Assembly: GCF_030150205.1 (NCBI RefSeq)
Contig: NZ_JASLGT010000017.1
Coordinates: 248,001-312,000 of the forward strand
DNA length: 64,000 nt
Reading direction: 5' to 3'
From: Niabella sp.
GTDB lineage: Bacteria; Bacteroidota; Bacteroidia; Chitinophagales; Chitinophagaceae
Shown: positions 17,936-26,300 of the stretch, one piece after another
Position numbering within the stretch: the stretch's first letter is position 1
How the letters are laid out: every line of letters starts with the position of its first letter
The notes under the pieces: generated by a model
Database searches by the model: none
Seen by the model: the letters and a program-made list of their open reading frames with translations, nothing else
Told to the model about the DNA's origin: nothing
Program-made: the position numbers and the translations under genes

Positions 17936-18205
17936 ATGAGACCACCTGCAAAAAAACATGATGATGGAATCTTTAGCCCGGATTTTCGTCATAAATTCCC
18001 GGTAAGTTTTACCGCGGATGCCATCAACCAGCTAACTTCGGCTGAACCCGCGCGGTTTGATATTAAAGAGTGGGTATGGCATATTGAAGTAGTTAACGGC
18101 GTGCAATATTGTATTGTTACGGACCGGTTACCGCATCCGGAAACAGCAGAACAGTGTGTGATGCCGGATCCCGTTGATCCTCCGGGCGTTTCATGGGGTA
18201 TTTAA
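17936..18205 (+). CDS. Hypothetical protein, 89 residues
   Basis: A small soluble protein that begins at a clear ATG, has normal coding composition and ends with TAA overlapping the stop of the convergent topoisomerase gene. The middle reads as a beta-rich segment (WVWHIEVVNGVQYCIVTDR) and the end is proline-rich (PDPVDPPGVSWGI). It has no signal peptide or membrane segment. I do not recognise a family. The compact fit against the neighbour supports that it is real. Confidence 0.65.
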   Translation: MRPPAKKHDDGIFSPDFRHKFPVSFTADAINQLTSAEPARFDIKEWVWHIEVVNGVQYCIVTDRLPHPETAEQCVMPDPVDPPGVSWGI

Positions 18206-19248
18206 TTTTTTTCTTTTTTCAGAATGCGCAGCAATACGGACTCCGTACGGGAATTGCCCTGTGCAGACCTGCCGGCTGCATACCGGGATAATCTTCCTGT
18301 TTCATATACGGTTAGTACAAGCGGATGTACATAATGTTTTTTGCAGACCGATCTCGTATTGCCCAGTGTAGCGGCTACTTTATCGAGTGCTTGCAGAATA
18401 TGATCATTTTTTTGTTTTTCGGTTTCAAAAGCGCCGGCCTTTAACAATGCTTCCACGCAGGTAACGGTTCCTACCCAGGTGCGAAAGTCCTTGCTGGAAA
18501 AAAGATCGCCGGATACCTCCTGGATATAGGTGTTGATATCTTCACTATGAATGGCTTGGTGCTGGCCGGATTCATCTATATATTGAAACAATTCTTTACC
18601 CGGAATTTCCCTGCATTTGGCAATAATGCGGGCCAGCCGGGCGCTCCGGAGGGTGAGTTTTTGTTCAACCCCTTTTTTGCCTTTAAAGCTGAACAGAAGC
18701 TGATCACCCCGGATCCGGAGGTGGCGGTTTTGAAGGGTAGACAGGCCAAAGGATCCATACAGTTTTTCATAAAAATGATTACCTACCCGCAAGCCGGTTT
18801 TATCCATGATGCTGACTGCGGCGGCCAGCACTTTTTGCTTTGACCAGCCTTTTTCCTGTAAGTGCTTCCGGATGGTTTTTCTTAATTGCGGAAGTGCTTT
18901 TCCGAATAATAAAAGACGATGAAATTTTGTTTCGTTTCGCAAGGCATTCCAAGATGGATGATACCGGTATTGCCTGCGCCCCTTTACATCAATTCCGGTA
19001 CATTGGAGATGCCCGTTTGGGTTTTCACAGATCCATACATCCCGCCACGCGGGAGGAATGACCAGGCTTTTGATCCGCAACAGGGTATCTGGATCCTTTA
19101 GCGGCTGTGCATTTTTCAGATAGGCGAATCCTTTTCCTTTTTTAATTCTCCGGATCCCGGATCCATTAACAGTGATATACGTTAAAGAGGCGGCAGCGGC
19201 GCTTTTAACCGGATCCCCGGAGAGGATCCCGGATATATGGTTTGACAT
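18202..19248 (-). CDS. DNA topoisomerase IB (poxvirus-like, bacterial type)
   Basis: A 348-residue type IB topoisomerase that relaxes supercoils by transient single-strand breakage via a 3'-phosphotyrosine. The catalytic residues are visible: Arg154 in TGLRVGN, Arg256 in KDFRTW, and the nucleophile Tyr306 in RSVCKKHYVHP. The N-terminal domain contains IPPAWRDVWIC and QYRYHP, typical of the bacterial group. I chose the ATG at 19248; the longer frame to 19419 would add 57 residues unlike the family. The stop codon overlaps that of the convergent 89-residue gene. Confidence 0.92.
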   Translation of the reverse strand: MSNHISGILSGDPVKSAAAASLTYITVNGSGIRRIKKGKGFAYLKNAQPLKDPDTLLRIKSLVIPPAWRDVWICENPNGHLQCTGIDVKGRRQYRYHPSWNALRNETKFHRLLLFGKALPQLRKTIRKHLQEKGWSKQKVLAAAVSIMDKTGLRVGNHFYEKLYGSFGLSTLQNRHLRIRGDQLLFSFKGKKGVEQKLTLRSARLARIIAKCREIPGKELFQYIDESGQHQAIHSEDINTYIQEVSGDLFSSKDFRTWVGTVTCVEALLKAGAFETEKQKNDHILQALDKVAATLGNTRSVCKKHYVHPLVLTVYETGRLSRYAAGRSAQGNSRTESVLLRILKKEKN

Positions 19249-19661
19249 GGGCAGAGGGGTATGTATGGTTGCTAAATGCAATGGATGGTTGTTTAATCTT
19301 TTGAATGGTTGCGGATAAACCGGATTTTCTGCTGTACAAATCCAAAACCGGGCCGGTGTAAACAAGGCCCATATAACGATTGATATGATCATAGTGGATG
19401 ACTGGCGGGAACAAGGCACTACATAAAATGTGGAAACTTTTACTCAAAACAATCTAAGCCGGCGGTTTATAAACCGGGTTATGGATGGTAATGCCGGGAT
19501 GTAGGGGGGAAAAGACTTTGGCCCGCTGCTTGCGATTTAGGTGATGAAGAAGCAGTTTCCGGTAATTCGGGGGTTTTGGTATCCGGAATCGGGGGAGTGC
19601 CGGGGTACTCCCCGTTTTTGTTTTAAGATAAAACAGGAGCGTCATTTTTAAACCGTTTTCC
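19249..19661. other. Intergenic stretch with an orphan plus-strand terminator
   Basis: About 410 bases between the divergently transcribed topoisomerase and DUF4142 genes. It contains no credible protein gene, but it ends with a hairpin terminator on the plus strand (19591-19620) that has no gene in front of it. See that entry. Confidence 0.5.
19591..19620 (+). terminator. Intrinsic terminator without an upstream gene
   Basis: GGGGAGT (19592-19598) pairs with ACTCCCC (19607-19613) around an 8-base loop and is followed by GTTTTTG. On the plus strand no gene lies in front of it, because the topoisomerase runs the other way. It may end a small RNA transcribed from the 19.3-19.6 kb interval or act as an attenuator ahead of the DUF4142 gene at 19662. 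Confidence 0.6.
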
Positions 19662-20255
19662 ATGCGTATATATTTATTTTTTATTGGGATGATATGCAGT
19701 GCTGCAGGAATATTTTCCTGTAATCAGCATCCTGCCAACCAGAAAGATGCTGCCAATGACAGTAACGCGGCGCGGTTTAAACAGCATAGCCGGAATGCCG
19801 TTTCCGCAACATTGGAAGGGGATGCCCGTTTTGCGGTGGATGCCGCCGGATCGGGTATGGCGGCGGTTGAACTGGGAACGACGGCCAGTGACCGGGCGTT
19901 AGAAAAACCGGTGCGGCAATTGGGTGATAGTATGGCGCATAACTATTCAAATGCAACGGCAGCCCTGAAGCGTATCGCCGAAACAAAAAAAATCAGCCTC
20001 CCGGCAGCGCCGGCGGATGGAAACAGGTTACGCGAGATGCGCGCTTTAAAGGGCAGGGCCTTTGATGACCGGTACCTGAAGCAGGTAAAACAGATGCATA
20101 GTGACGATATTGAACTATTTAAAAGATATATCAGCGCCGGAAAGGATTCGGATCTTCTTCATTGGGCCATTCTTCGGCTGCCGGTTTTAGAACAGGGCCT
20201 GGAGTACGTAAAACAGGTAGACAGTCTGGTGGCGCAACAACGCCGGACCTATTAA
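19662..20255 (+). CDS. DUF4142 lipoprotein (second copy)
   Basis: A 197-residue lipoprotein with lipobox IFSC (Cys20) and a DUF4142 helical domain (about 50-190), as shown by DSMAHNYSNATAALKRIAE and YLKQVKQMHSDDIELFKRY. It is a paralog of the protein encoded at 15398 but quite divergent in sequence. The presumed site is the periplasmic face of a membrane; the function is unknown. The DUF72 gene follows 66 bp downstream in the same direction. A hairpin terminator 40 bp upstream of the start might control its expression. Confidence 0.88.
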   Translation: MRIYLFFIGMICSAAGIFSCNQHPANQKDAANDSNAARFKQHSRNAVSATLEGDARFAVDAAGSGMAAVELGTTASDRALEKPVRQLGDSMAHNYSNATAALKRIAETKKISLPAAPADGNRLREMRALKGRAFDDRYLKQVKQMHSDDIELFKRYISAGKDSDLLHWAILRLPVLEQGLEYVKQVDSLVAQQRRTY

Positions 20256-20321
20256 GCGGAGGGTTGGGATTTTCAACTGCTTCCGGCTGGTTTAAGACAT
20301 TTTTTTATAAGGACCAGGGGT

Positions 20322-21050
20322 ATGAAAAAAGGAAAGATCTATATCGGAACTTCGGGCTGGCACTATAAACACTGGAAGCAGGTGTTTTATCCGGATACAG
20401 TGCGGGAGCAGGATCAGCTGAAATATTACCAGGAGCAGTTTAAAACAGTAGAACTTAATAATAGTTTTTATCAGCTGCCCGCTCCGGAAACTTTTAAAGC
20501 CTGGGCTTCCATGGTTGCAAGCGATTTTATTTTTTCGGTTAAGGCCAGCCGCTTTTTCACACATATGAAGAAGCTGCTGGTAACTAAAAAAGACCTGCAA
20601 CCTTTTTTTCATAATGTGCAGCAGCTAAAGAAAAAGCTGGGACCGGTGTTGTTTCAATTACCCCCGTTGTGGAATGTAAACCCCGGCCGGCTGGAGCAGT
20701 TTCTGCAATTGCTTCCAAAAAAGCACCGTTATGCTTTTGAATTCCGGAATATGAGCTGGTACGATGAGCGGATCTATATGTTATTGAAAAAGTATCATGG
20801 TGCTTTCTGCATTTATCACCTCGATAAACACCGGTCGCCCCTGGTTGTAACCGCAGATTTTGTTTATGTCCGCTTACATGGTCCGGGAGGTAAATACCAG
20901 GGGAAGTACAGCAGGCCGGTATTAAAAACCTGGATGAAACGGTGTAAAGAATGGCAGGCAGCAGGGAAAGATGTATATATTTATTTTGATAACGACCAGG
21001 CGGGGTATGCCGCAGCTAATGCACAAAGCCTGTCCCGGATGCTTGAATAA
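20322..21050 (+). CDS. DUF72 family protein (YecE-like)
   Basis: A 242-residue cytosolic protein with a TIM-barrel-like DUF72 fold. The family signature is clear: YIGTSGWHYKHW near the N-terminus, VELNNSFYQLP, FSVKASRFFTHMKKL, LGPVLFQLPP, YAFEFRNMSWYDE, VYVRLHGPGGKYQGKYS, and YIYFDNDQAGYAAANA near the end. Length is normal. No function is established for the family. Confidence 0.92.
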   Translation: MKKGKIYIGTSGWHYKHWKQVFYPDTVREQDQLKYYQEQFKTVELNNSFYQLPAPETFKAWASMVASDFIFSVKASRFFTHMKKLLVTKKDLQPFFHNVQQLKKKLGPVLFQLPPLWNVNPGRLEQFLQLLPKKHRYAFEFRNMSWYDERIYMLLKKYHGAFCIYHLDKHRSPLVVTADFVYVRLHGPGGKYQGKYSRPVLKTWMKRCKEWQAAGKDVYIYFDNDQAGYAAANAQSLSRMLE

Positions 21051-21157
21051 TGCGGGCACTGTGCTGTACTGCCGGAAAGGTTTCTTACTTGTAGCCGGTC
21101 GCTTTAGAATGACCGGCAACATACAGATCATTTAAAACAACCTATCAAAAAATAATA

Positions 21158-21577
21158 ATGGAAAAAGAAACATCATCGGAGAAAATGAATACTATTTCAG
21201 AATGTCTTCGCAAGGCTGTAGCTTCGGGGTATGTGAACGATTTTTTTGTGTTGGATAACGGACTTTCTTATAAGGACGCGTTACAGATCTATCCCCCGGA
21301 AGCAGTCAGCATCCGGAATTTTTACCGGTTCGAAGGGGAAAGTGATCCTGCTGATAGTGCGATCCTTTATCTTATACAGACAAGAGATGGCGTTAAAGGA
21401 ACCTTATTGGATGCCTATGGGATCTATTCGGATAAAGGCATCAGTAATTTTGTAAGAGGCATCAGGCGCATGCGCAAACAGCAGCCGCGGCCTCAGATGC
21501 ATAGGGGCGTGCGTATGGTAATGGTGGTAATCGCCGCTTATACCTTGTGGAGGATCAGCAAACGGCTGCTTCGTTAA
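21158..21577 (+). CDS. Hypothetical protein with C-terminal membrane anchor
   Basis: A 139-residue protein with a soluble alpha/beta N-terminal part (about 1-105) and a short basic, hydrophobic C-terminal helix (about 117-133) that ends in RISKRLLR, suggesting a tail anchor. The opening is acidic and Ser-rich. The reading frame has good coding character and starts at ATG. A GCCGGTC/GACCGGC hairpin (21094-21117) lies in the leader. I do not recognise a family; similar small proteins are found among Bacteroidota stress genes, but this is a weak link. Confidence 0.65.
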   Translation: MEKETSSEKMNTISECLRKAVASGYVNDFFVLDNGLSYKDALQIYPPEAVSIRNFYRFEGESDPADSAILYLIQTRDGVKGTLLDAYGIYSDKGISNFVRGIRRMRKQQPRPQMHRGVRMVMVVIAAYTLWRISKRLLR

Positions 21578-22236
21578 CTACCTTGGAAAGGAAGGAAAAA
21601 AAATGAGGCTGTATCAAAAGTCGCTTTATGGCCTGTTGTCATGCTACCCGTCGCGCTCGCCGAGACAATGAAAGGTGATCCTGAACCTTCGTATGTGTGT
21701 AAAGTTAATTTCAAGGGCTTAGATCAAAGCTGCAGCGCAGCGTTGCTATTATTAGCAACGAACACAGGAAGGAATGGAGGTGCAGCGCACCGGTAATATA
21801 AACCGTCTTACAAATGATTCCCGCCGCGCTGCGGTTAACAGCAAGTACCTGGGCGAGACGCACGACCTTCAGGTATACCGATTTTCCGAAGTGTTTGTCA
21901 TGGCTGCATCCGAATGTTCAGATGATCGGTTCTGCCTGCCGAAAACCAGGCCTGACAATAAAGACTTTCGACAGTACCGGAAGATGCCGCATGATCTGCG
22001 GATAATGTTACACAGAATAGGAAAAAAAATATGGGGAAACGGGATCAGATGCCACGGTTTCCTGGGCCTGAATTGTGGCGTTTTAAGGGAAGGATCCGGT
22101 ATACAAATAGAGTGGGACCGTAAACTATTAGCACTGAAACCGTTGACCGGTGCGGGTCCGGCGATTTCTCCATCCCCGGAATCGAAACAGCAGAACGGAA
22201 AGGTTTGGCATTGTTTTTTTACTTTCATTAGAAAGT
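21578..22236. other. Intergenic stretch, possible degraded mobile DNA
   Basis: About 660 bases with no convincing gene. At 21606-21620 the sequence GGCTGTATCAAAAGT resembles ends seen at some insertion sequences, but no transposase or second end was found. A perfect 8-bp stem-loop (CGTTGCTA/TAGCAACG) lies at 21741-21760. A 197-codon open frame across 21774-22367 is discounted because it runs through the riboswitch and its terminator. Confidence 0.45.
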
Positions 22237-22324
22237 TTTCTTCCGGGGTGTGTCCTTATCGAAAGATATGCACTGAGAATAAACCCGTAGAACCTGAAAC
22301 GGATCATGCCGGCGAAGGAAGAAA
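22237..22324 (+). ncRNA. TPP riboswitch (THI-box) aptamer
   Basis: The conserved thiamine pyrophosphate aptamer is present in order: GGGGTG (22245-22250), CTGAGA (22273-22278), ACCTGA (22292-22297), GGATCATGCC (22301-22310) and GCGAAGGA (22312-22319). The closing P1 stem is TTTCTTCC (22237-22244) with GGAAGAAA (22317-22324). Known TPP riboswitches bind thiamine pyrophosphate and lower expression of thiamine synthesis or transport genes. Here the aptamer is followed after about 12 bases by an intrinsic terminator. No gene on the same strand lies downstream for over 8 kb, so the switch appears to be orphaned. Confidence 0.88.
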
Positions 22325-22335
22325 GAAAATTTTTG

Positions 22336-22363
22336 TCCCCCGCTTTATGCGGGGGGCTTTTTT
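22336..22363 (+). terminator. Terminator directly behind the TPP aptamer
   Basis: CCCCCGC (22337-22343) pairs with GCGGGGG (22349-22355) around a 5-base loop, followed by C and six T. The close spacing to the riboswitch suggests that it is the expression platform, ending the transcript when TPP is bound, or that it simply ends a short RNA. Confidence 0.82.
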
Positions 22364-22390
22364 ATAATGGTTATAGAACTCAATATTGTT

Positions 22391-22537
22391 TCCTTAAAGC
22401 TGCGGATCACGCCCGGGGCGCGACAAGTTGCGCAGGTTTGGTGCCGGCTTTAACCACATCAATGTTGCAGAAAAGCGCCGCAGGAGCAATCAGTGTATCT
22501 GCGGTAACCATAAATTGCTTAAAGAAATGGCATTGAT
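22391..22537. repeat. Dispersed repeat, copy A
   Basis: About 147 bases that match copy B at 33023-33170 along their whole length and copy C at 47721-47907 at both ends. Shared blocks include GATCACGCCCGGGGCG and AGCAATCAG..GTATCTGCGG. The ends form imperfect inverted repeats (CTTTAAGC-type and CCGCAGAT-type). It encodes no protein. It lies right behind the riboswitch terminator, starting 24 bases after an ATG at 22367. Confidence 0.8.
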
Positions 22538-22676
22538 ATGTAACTTATTATGATCGGGGATGCACTCCTTTGTCCGGTAATTGAAGTAAGCCCATATACA
22601 GACTGTTTGTTCAGATGGCACAGGATTACCAGCCGGCGTTCGAATAAAATGCCGGGAACGGATGTCTGCCTGAACA

Positions 22677-22763
22677 TTACTTCCTGGGTTTAGGAAGCAT
22701 AAATGTCAACAGCAGTATAACAACGATTGCCAGGATGGCTGTAGAAAATACAATTGGAAACAT
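22677..22763 (-). CDS. Small single-pass membrane protein (28 residues)
   Basis: An ATG frame of 28 codons on the minus strand encodes a protein that is almost entirely one hydrophobic helix (FSTAILAIVVILLLTFML) with a PKPRK basic tail ending in TAA. Size and layout are those of tiny inner-membrane proteins such as KdpF-like or toxin-like helices, but I see no neighbouring kdp genes. The frame is AT-rich before the ATG (ATAAAAAAAG). It lies just downstream of the planctomycete-type operon on the same strand. Identity unknown. Confidence 0.5.
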   Translation of the reverse strand: MFPIVFSTAILAIVVILLLTFMLPKPRK

Positions 22764-22823
22764 CTTTTTTTATAAGTATGCCCAAATTTTTTGCCAGCAA
22801 GGGCTGGTGCCATAAATAAAGTA

Positions 22824-22867
22824 CCAGCCGGGGATCCACATCTCCGGAAAAAGACGTGGATGACTGG
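22824..22867 (-). terminator. Hairpin at the 3' end of the cytochrome operon
   Basis: ATCCACATCT (22834-22843) pairs with AGACGTGGAT (22852-22861), extended outward by CCAG/CTGG, directly after the stop codon of the gene ending at 22868. The T-tract that follows on the minus strand is poor (TACTTTATTT), so it may be a weak terminator or an RNA-stabilising hairpin. Confidence 0.5.
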
Positions 22868-25021
22868 CTAATTGAACAACAGCTCGTCTAAAAATACCCA
22901 GCCTTTTTCACCCTTGCCGCGGTGCCAGGAGGGCAGCGGGTTTACCGGTTTGGCGACTACTTTAATGATCTGAACCGGTTGTGCGGAAAATTTACAGGTA
23001 TAGCCGGTAATATAAATGGGTGCAGCGGAAGCCGGTTGCGGAGGCGTGGAACGGCCCAATAATTTCAGCGACCGGGCGGAGGAGCCTCCCCATACCTGCA
23101 GTTCACGGGCCGGCATGATGTAACTATCAATAGCAACCAGGGTGCTGAAGGTAACGGAGCTTACCGTTACCGGTTGTTTAAAAAACAGGAAGGCTTCAAA
23201 CGGCGCCTCTTTATATCCGACCCATTCCTTTGTGCCGAAATTTTCTCTCCCCAGTTGCCCGTCAATAAATGCTTTTCCTCCTTTTATTCTTGCCTGGTAT
23301 TCTTTTTCTGGTAATGTAGTCAGGTGAATACTGTCTGGCTGAATGCTGCTTTTATAAAAACTTTCTTTTGCCAGGTCGCTGGTGGTCCATCCGGGAAGAT
23401 AGGAGCGCGCCTTAACGGTAACTGTTTTGTCAATGGTAACGGGGGCGGTATAGGCAGGAGAGGTAAGACTGTCCGGCTCGCTGCCATCCAGCGTGTAACG
23501 GGTTAGGGCCCCTCTTACCGGGTTTTTTAGTGCTAATGTAAGCGTGTTTTTAAAGATCCGTTGATCCGTTTTAAATACGGGGGTACTCAGTTTGGCTACC
23601 ACGGTATCGCCCTTATAACCGATATCAAACGTTGTTTTGGGAAACCGGCTCTTTAGCGGCCCCAGATCGTTCCCCGTGAACGCCGTATTCCAGATCTGTA
23701 CGGAGCGGAGGTCTTTTAGAGGAGTCAAAACGGAAAGCTGTTCCGGCCGTACACCGGTTCCCGACAGCGACAACTGCTTCAGGTGCGACAAACCGGTAAG
23801 GTACCGGAGACCTTCTCCTTTAATGGCCGTAAATGCCAGGTTAAGCGTGCGTAGATTGGAGAAGGTGCCAATCGTTTTAAGATCCGGATCTGTTACCGGC
23901 ATTTTATCCAGCTGCAGGGAAATGATATTGTCTTTGATCTGCTCCAGTTCTTTTAGTTGTTCGGAACTGAACCGGGCGCTGCCATAAAAATTTACAGAAA
24001 GGGCCGGGGAGCCTTGTGCCAGGGGCGTAACCACCCGGTATGCGGTATTAAGACCTGCAACCAGTTTTTCATCGGCAGCTTTAAAATTGTATTCCTCTGT
24101 TTCGCTGCTTTTAAAGAAGGAGGCGGCAATCGTCCCCAGGGAATCGTTGCCGGGCAGTTCGGTTACCTTCTTCGTAAAACTGGCACCATCCTTTATCCAG
24201 AAGTAAAGGAGCCGGGTTTCTTCATCGCTGAGTTGGGGTTTGCCTTTGGGGGGCATATGTTCCTTGCTTTCCAGGGGCAGATGGAGCCGTTGCATCATTA
24301 AACCGAGGTCTGCGGCTGCAGTATCCCATAATTTTCCGTTCTTTCCGCCTTTAAGCAATAGCCGGGTTGTTTCCATGACCAGCTCTCCTTTGGCCTTGCT
24401 GCTGTTGTGGCAGCCCATACACTTGTTTTCGAAGATGGGCTGGATCAAATGGGTATACACTACAGCTTCTTCCAGGGCTACCTGCGGGCCTTTATTTACA
24501 GTCGTTACGGGTGACAAAAGAAAATTATCCCCGTGTGTGATGGTGGCTCCTTTATGCCCGGTAACCAGCAATACTACCGCAGATAAAAGACCCGTACCAA
24601 TAACCGTGGAGCGTTGCGCACGTATGCGATTACGAAAGACATACCACAAAAAACTGATAAAGGAACAAAGGATGCCCATCCATTTATGGGTGCTGATGGC
24701 TGCGGCGTCGTAGCCCTCTTCTTTTGATAAGAGCAACCCCATGAGGGCCGCGATGACCGTGGTAAAGGAAGCCGCCAGCAACAGGTTGTCGGCTATTTCC
24801 TTCAGCGCGGCCTGCCTGGGCGAACGAAGCATTATTTCGAACAGCACGGCGATGAGCAATAATACAATCGGGAAATGCAGCGCCAGCGGATGTGCGCGGC
24901 CAAAGACCTGCAGAAAAACCGGTATCTTCAGGTAGCGATCAAACAATACCAGGAACAGCAACAGGCCATTCAATGCAATACATGCATTAAAAATCATTTC
25001 CCTCCACTTCAATTGCTTCAT
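22868..25021 (-). CDS. Membrane-bound c-type cytochrome with LRR and chitobiase-C-like domains
   Basis: A 717-residue multi-domain protein. The N-terminal part (about 10-160) has several membrane helices of the DUF2231 type. A periplasmic cytochrome domain follows with the heme motif CMGCH at about 201-205 and a distal MPPKGKPQLS. Residues about 360-460 are leucine-rich repeat-like (LRTLNLAFTAIKGEGL). About 500-560 resembles the chitobiase/beta-hexosaminidase C-terminal domain (YTLDGSEPDS), and the end is a beta-sandwich-like region. I placed the start at the ATG at 25021 rather than the TTG at 25045. It is the last gene of the four-gene operon. Likely role: electron transfer or sensing linked to degradation of a periplasmic compound; unproven. 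Confidence 0.85.
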   Translation of the reverse strand: MKQLKWREMIFNACIALNGLLLFLVLFDRYLKIPVFLQVFGRAHPLALHFPIVLLLIAVLFEIMLRSPRQAALKEIADNLLLAASFTTVIAALMGLLLSKEEGYDAAAISTHKWMGILCSFISFLWYVFRNRIRAQRSTVIGTGLLSAVVLLVTGHKGATITHGDNFLLSPVTTVNKGPQVALEEAVVYTHLIQPIFENKCMGCHNSSKAKGELVMETTRLLLKGGKNGKLWDTAAADLGLMMQRLHLPLESKEHMPPKGKPQLSDEETRLLYFWIKDGASFTKKVTELPGNDSLGTIAASFFKSSETEEYNFKAADEKLVAGLNTAYRVVTPLAQGSPALSVNFYGSARFSSEQLKELEQIKDNIISLQLDKMPVTDPDLKTIGTFSNLRTLNLAFTAIKGEGLRYLTGLSHLKQLSLSGTGVRPEQLSVLTPLKDLRSVQIWNTAFTGNDLGPLKSRFPKTTFDIGYKGDTVVAKLSTPVFKTDQRIFKNTLTLALKNPVRGALTRYTLDGSEPDSLTSPAYTAPVTIDKTVTVKARSYLPGWTTSDLAKESFYKSSIQPDSIHLTTLPEKEYQARIKGGKAFIDGQLGRENFGTKEWVGYKEAPFEAFLFFKQPVTVSSVTFSTLVAIDSYIMPARELQVWGGSSARSLKLLGRSTPPQPASAAPIYITGYTCKFSAQPVQIIKVVAKPVNPLPSWHRGKGEKGWVFLDELLFN

Positions 25022-25064
25022 GATCGGTTTATTTGCTTGCTCCAATAGTTAAGGTAGGGGTGTT

Positions 25065-26093
25065 CTAAACCACCGGTTCCAGCTTATAAGGATATACTTT
25101 CCCGGAATTCCACTGTGCCACATACAGGTTTTCTTCATCATCGATGCATACATCATGCGGGTACTGGAAAACCGGGTCGGTCTGGTACATTTCCTGCAGG
25201 TTGCCCTCTGCATACAGGGGCGCACAACCGGCGAGGTTGGAGATGACCTGGTTGTTTTTATCGAGTATGGTTACAAAACCGGATCGCTGATCCTGTTTGC
25301 TGTTGGTTTGCAATACCGCCGCATACAGATGATCGCCTTTGATCACGGGGCGGCATACCCAGGCGCCCGGCATCGCGATCGTGTCGATATAGGCACCTTC
25401 CATGGAATACCGTTTAAATGCATTTTCCCTCCGGGAGGTTACGATCAGTACCGGCTTTTTATGGCGCCGGTCGATGCAGATGCCATGTGCGTTGAGCAGG
25501 TGTTTGGGTTCATTGCCCCGGCCGCCGAAATGCCGGATATAACGCCCTTTATGATCATATTGTATGACAAAGTCTTTTCCATAGCCATCCACCACATAGA
25601 TATCTCCATTCGGCGCTATGGCTGTTTCTGTAGGAACGTATTCTTCTGCCCTGGTATACGCCCCGGTTTCTTTGGGATAATCCAGTACCAGTAATACCCG
25701 GCCGTCGATCGTGGTTTTAATGACCTGGTGCCGTTTATTATCGCAGATGAACAGTGTGTCTGTTCCGTTTTCATGAAACAGGGTGAGCCCGTGCGCCCCG
25801 GGATAGTCGGTGCCCCAGGTGTTTAGTAACTTACCGTTCTTATCATAAATGATCACGTTGTTCTTTGTTTCATTGGTCAGCAACAGGATGCGTCCTTTGT
25901 GATCCTGTACCATTTCGTGGCAGTCGTTAACCGGGTATCGGGCCACATCGGCCTGGCTCCATTGGGTATTTAAACGGTACCGTTTGTTACCCTGACCCAG
26001 TACTACCTCGTTTTTTATCAGCCATTCAGGAAGATAAAACGCACCGGCCATACCCAATGCCGCATGTTGAATAAAATGTTTTCTGTTCATCAT
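25065..26093 (-). CDS. NHL-repeat / beta-propeller exported protein
   Basis: A 342-residue protein made mostly of NHL-type repeats that form a beta-propeller. Repeating patterns such as APNGDIYVVDGYGKDFVIQYD, AHGICIDRRHKKPVLIV and PHDVCIDDEENLYVAQW recur. The N-terminus (MMNRKHFIQHAALGMAGAF) looks like a secretion signal. Either of two adjacent ATGs may be used. Proteins like this are commonly encoded beside DUF1501 and DUF1549 cytochrome proteins in Planctomycetes and some Bacteroidota. Ligand or enzymatic role is not known. Confidence 0.85.
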   Translation of the reverse strand: MMNRKHFIQHAALGMAGAFYLPEWLIKNEVVLGQGNKRYRLNTQWSQADVARYPVNDCHEMVQDHKGRILLLTNETKNNVIIYDKNGKLLNTWGTDYPGAHGLTLFHENGTDTLFICDNKRHQVIKTTIDGRVLLVLDYPKETGAYTRAEEYVPTETAIAPNGDIYVVDGYGKDFVIQYDHKGRYIRHFGGRGNEPKHLLNAHGICIDRRHKKPVLIVTSRRENAFKRYSMEGAYIDTIAMPGAWVCRPVIKGDHLYAAVLQTNSKQDQRSGFVTILDKNNQVISNLAGCAPLYAEGNLQEMYQTDPVFQYPHDVCIDDEENLYVAQWNSGKVYPYKLEPVV

Positions 26094-26300
26094 TTATTGA
26101 TTGGTTTTGGAATGGTTGCTTAAATTTCCACATTTCCACATTTTCACATTCAATAGGGCGACCGGGGCGACACAGCACAATTGCGATGTTTTGAAACCGG
26201 CGCTTATTTTTTGCAATTTGGTTCTTGTTTTTTGTAATTTGTTTTTTGTCTTTTGGTTCCACATTTTCACATTCCCACATTTTCAAATTTCCAAATTACC
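26094..26300. repeat. CACATTTTCAAATT-type low-complexity repeats
   Basis: The gap between two operon genes is filled by imperfect repeats of CCACATTT, TTCACATT and TTTCAAATT (about 26124-26152 and 26259-26300), with TTTTTTG-rich sequence between them. The same words recur at 51061-51093, 51346-51380 and 51427-51462. Confidence 0.65.

Noticed and set aside
21606..21620. Sequence like an insertion sequence end
   Set aside because: No transposase, no second inverted end and no target duplication could be found nearby.
21774..22367. 197-codon plus-strand frame
   Set aside because: It runs through the TPP riboswitch and its terminator and has poor coding character.
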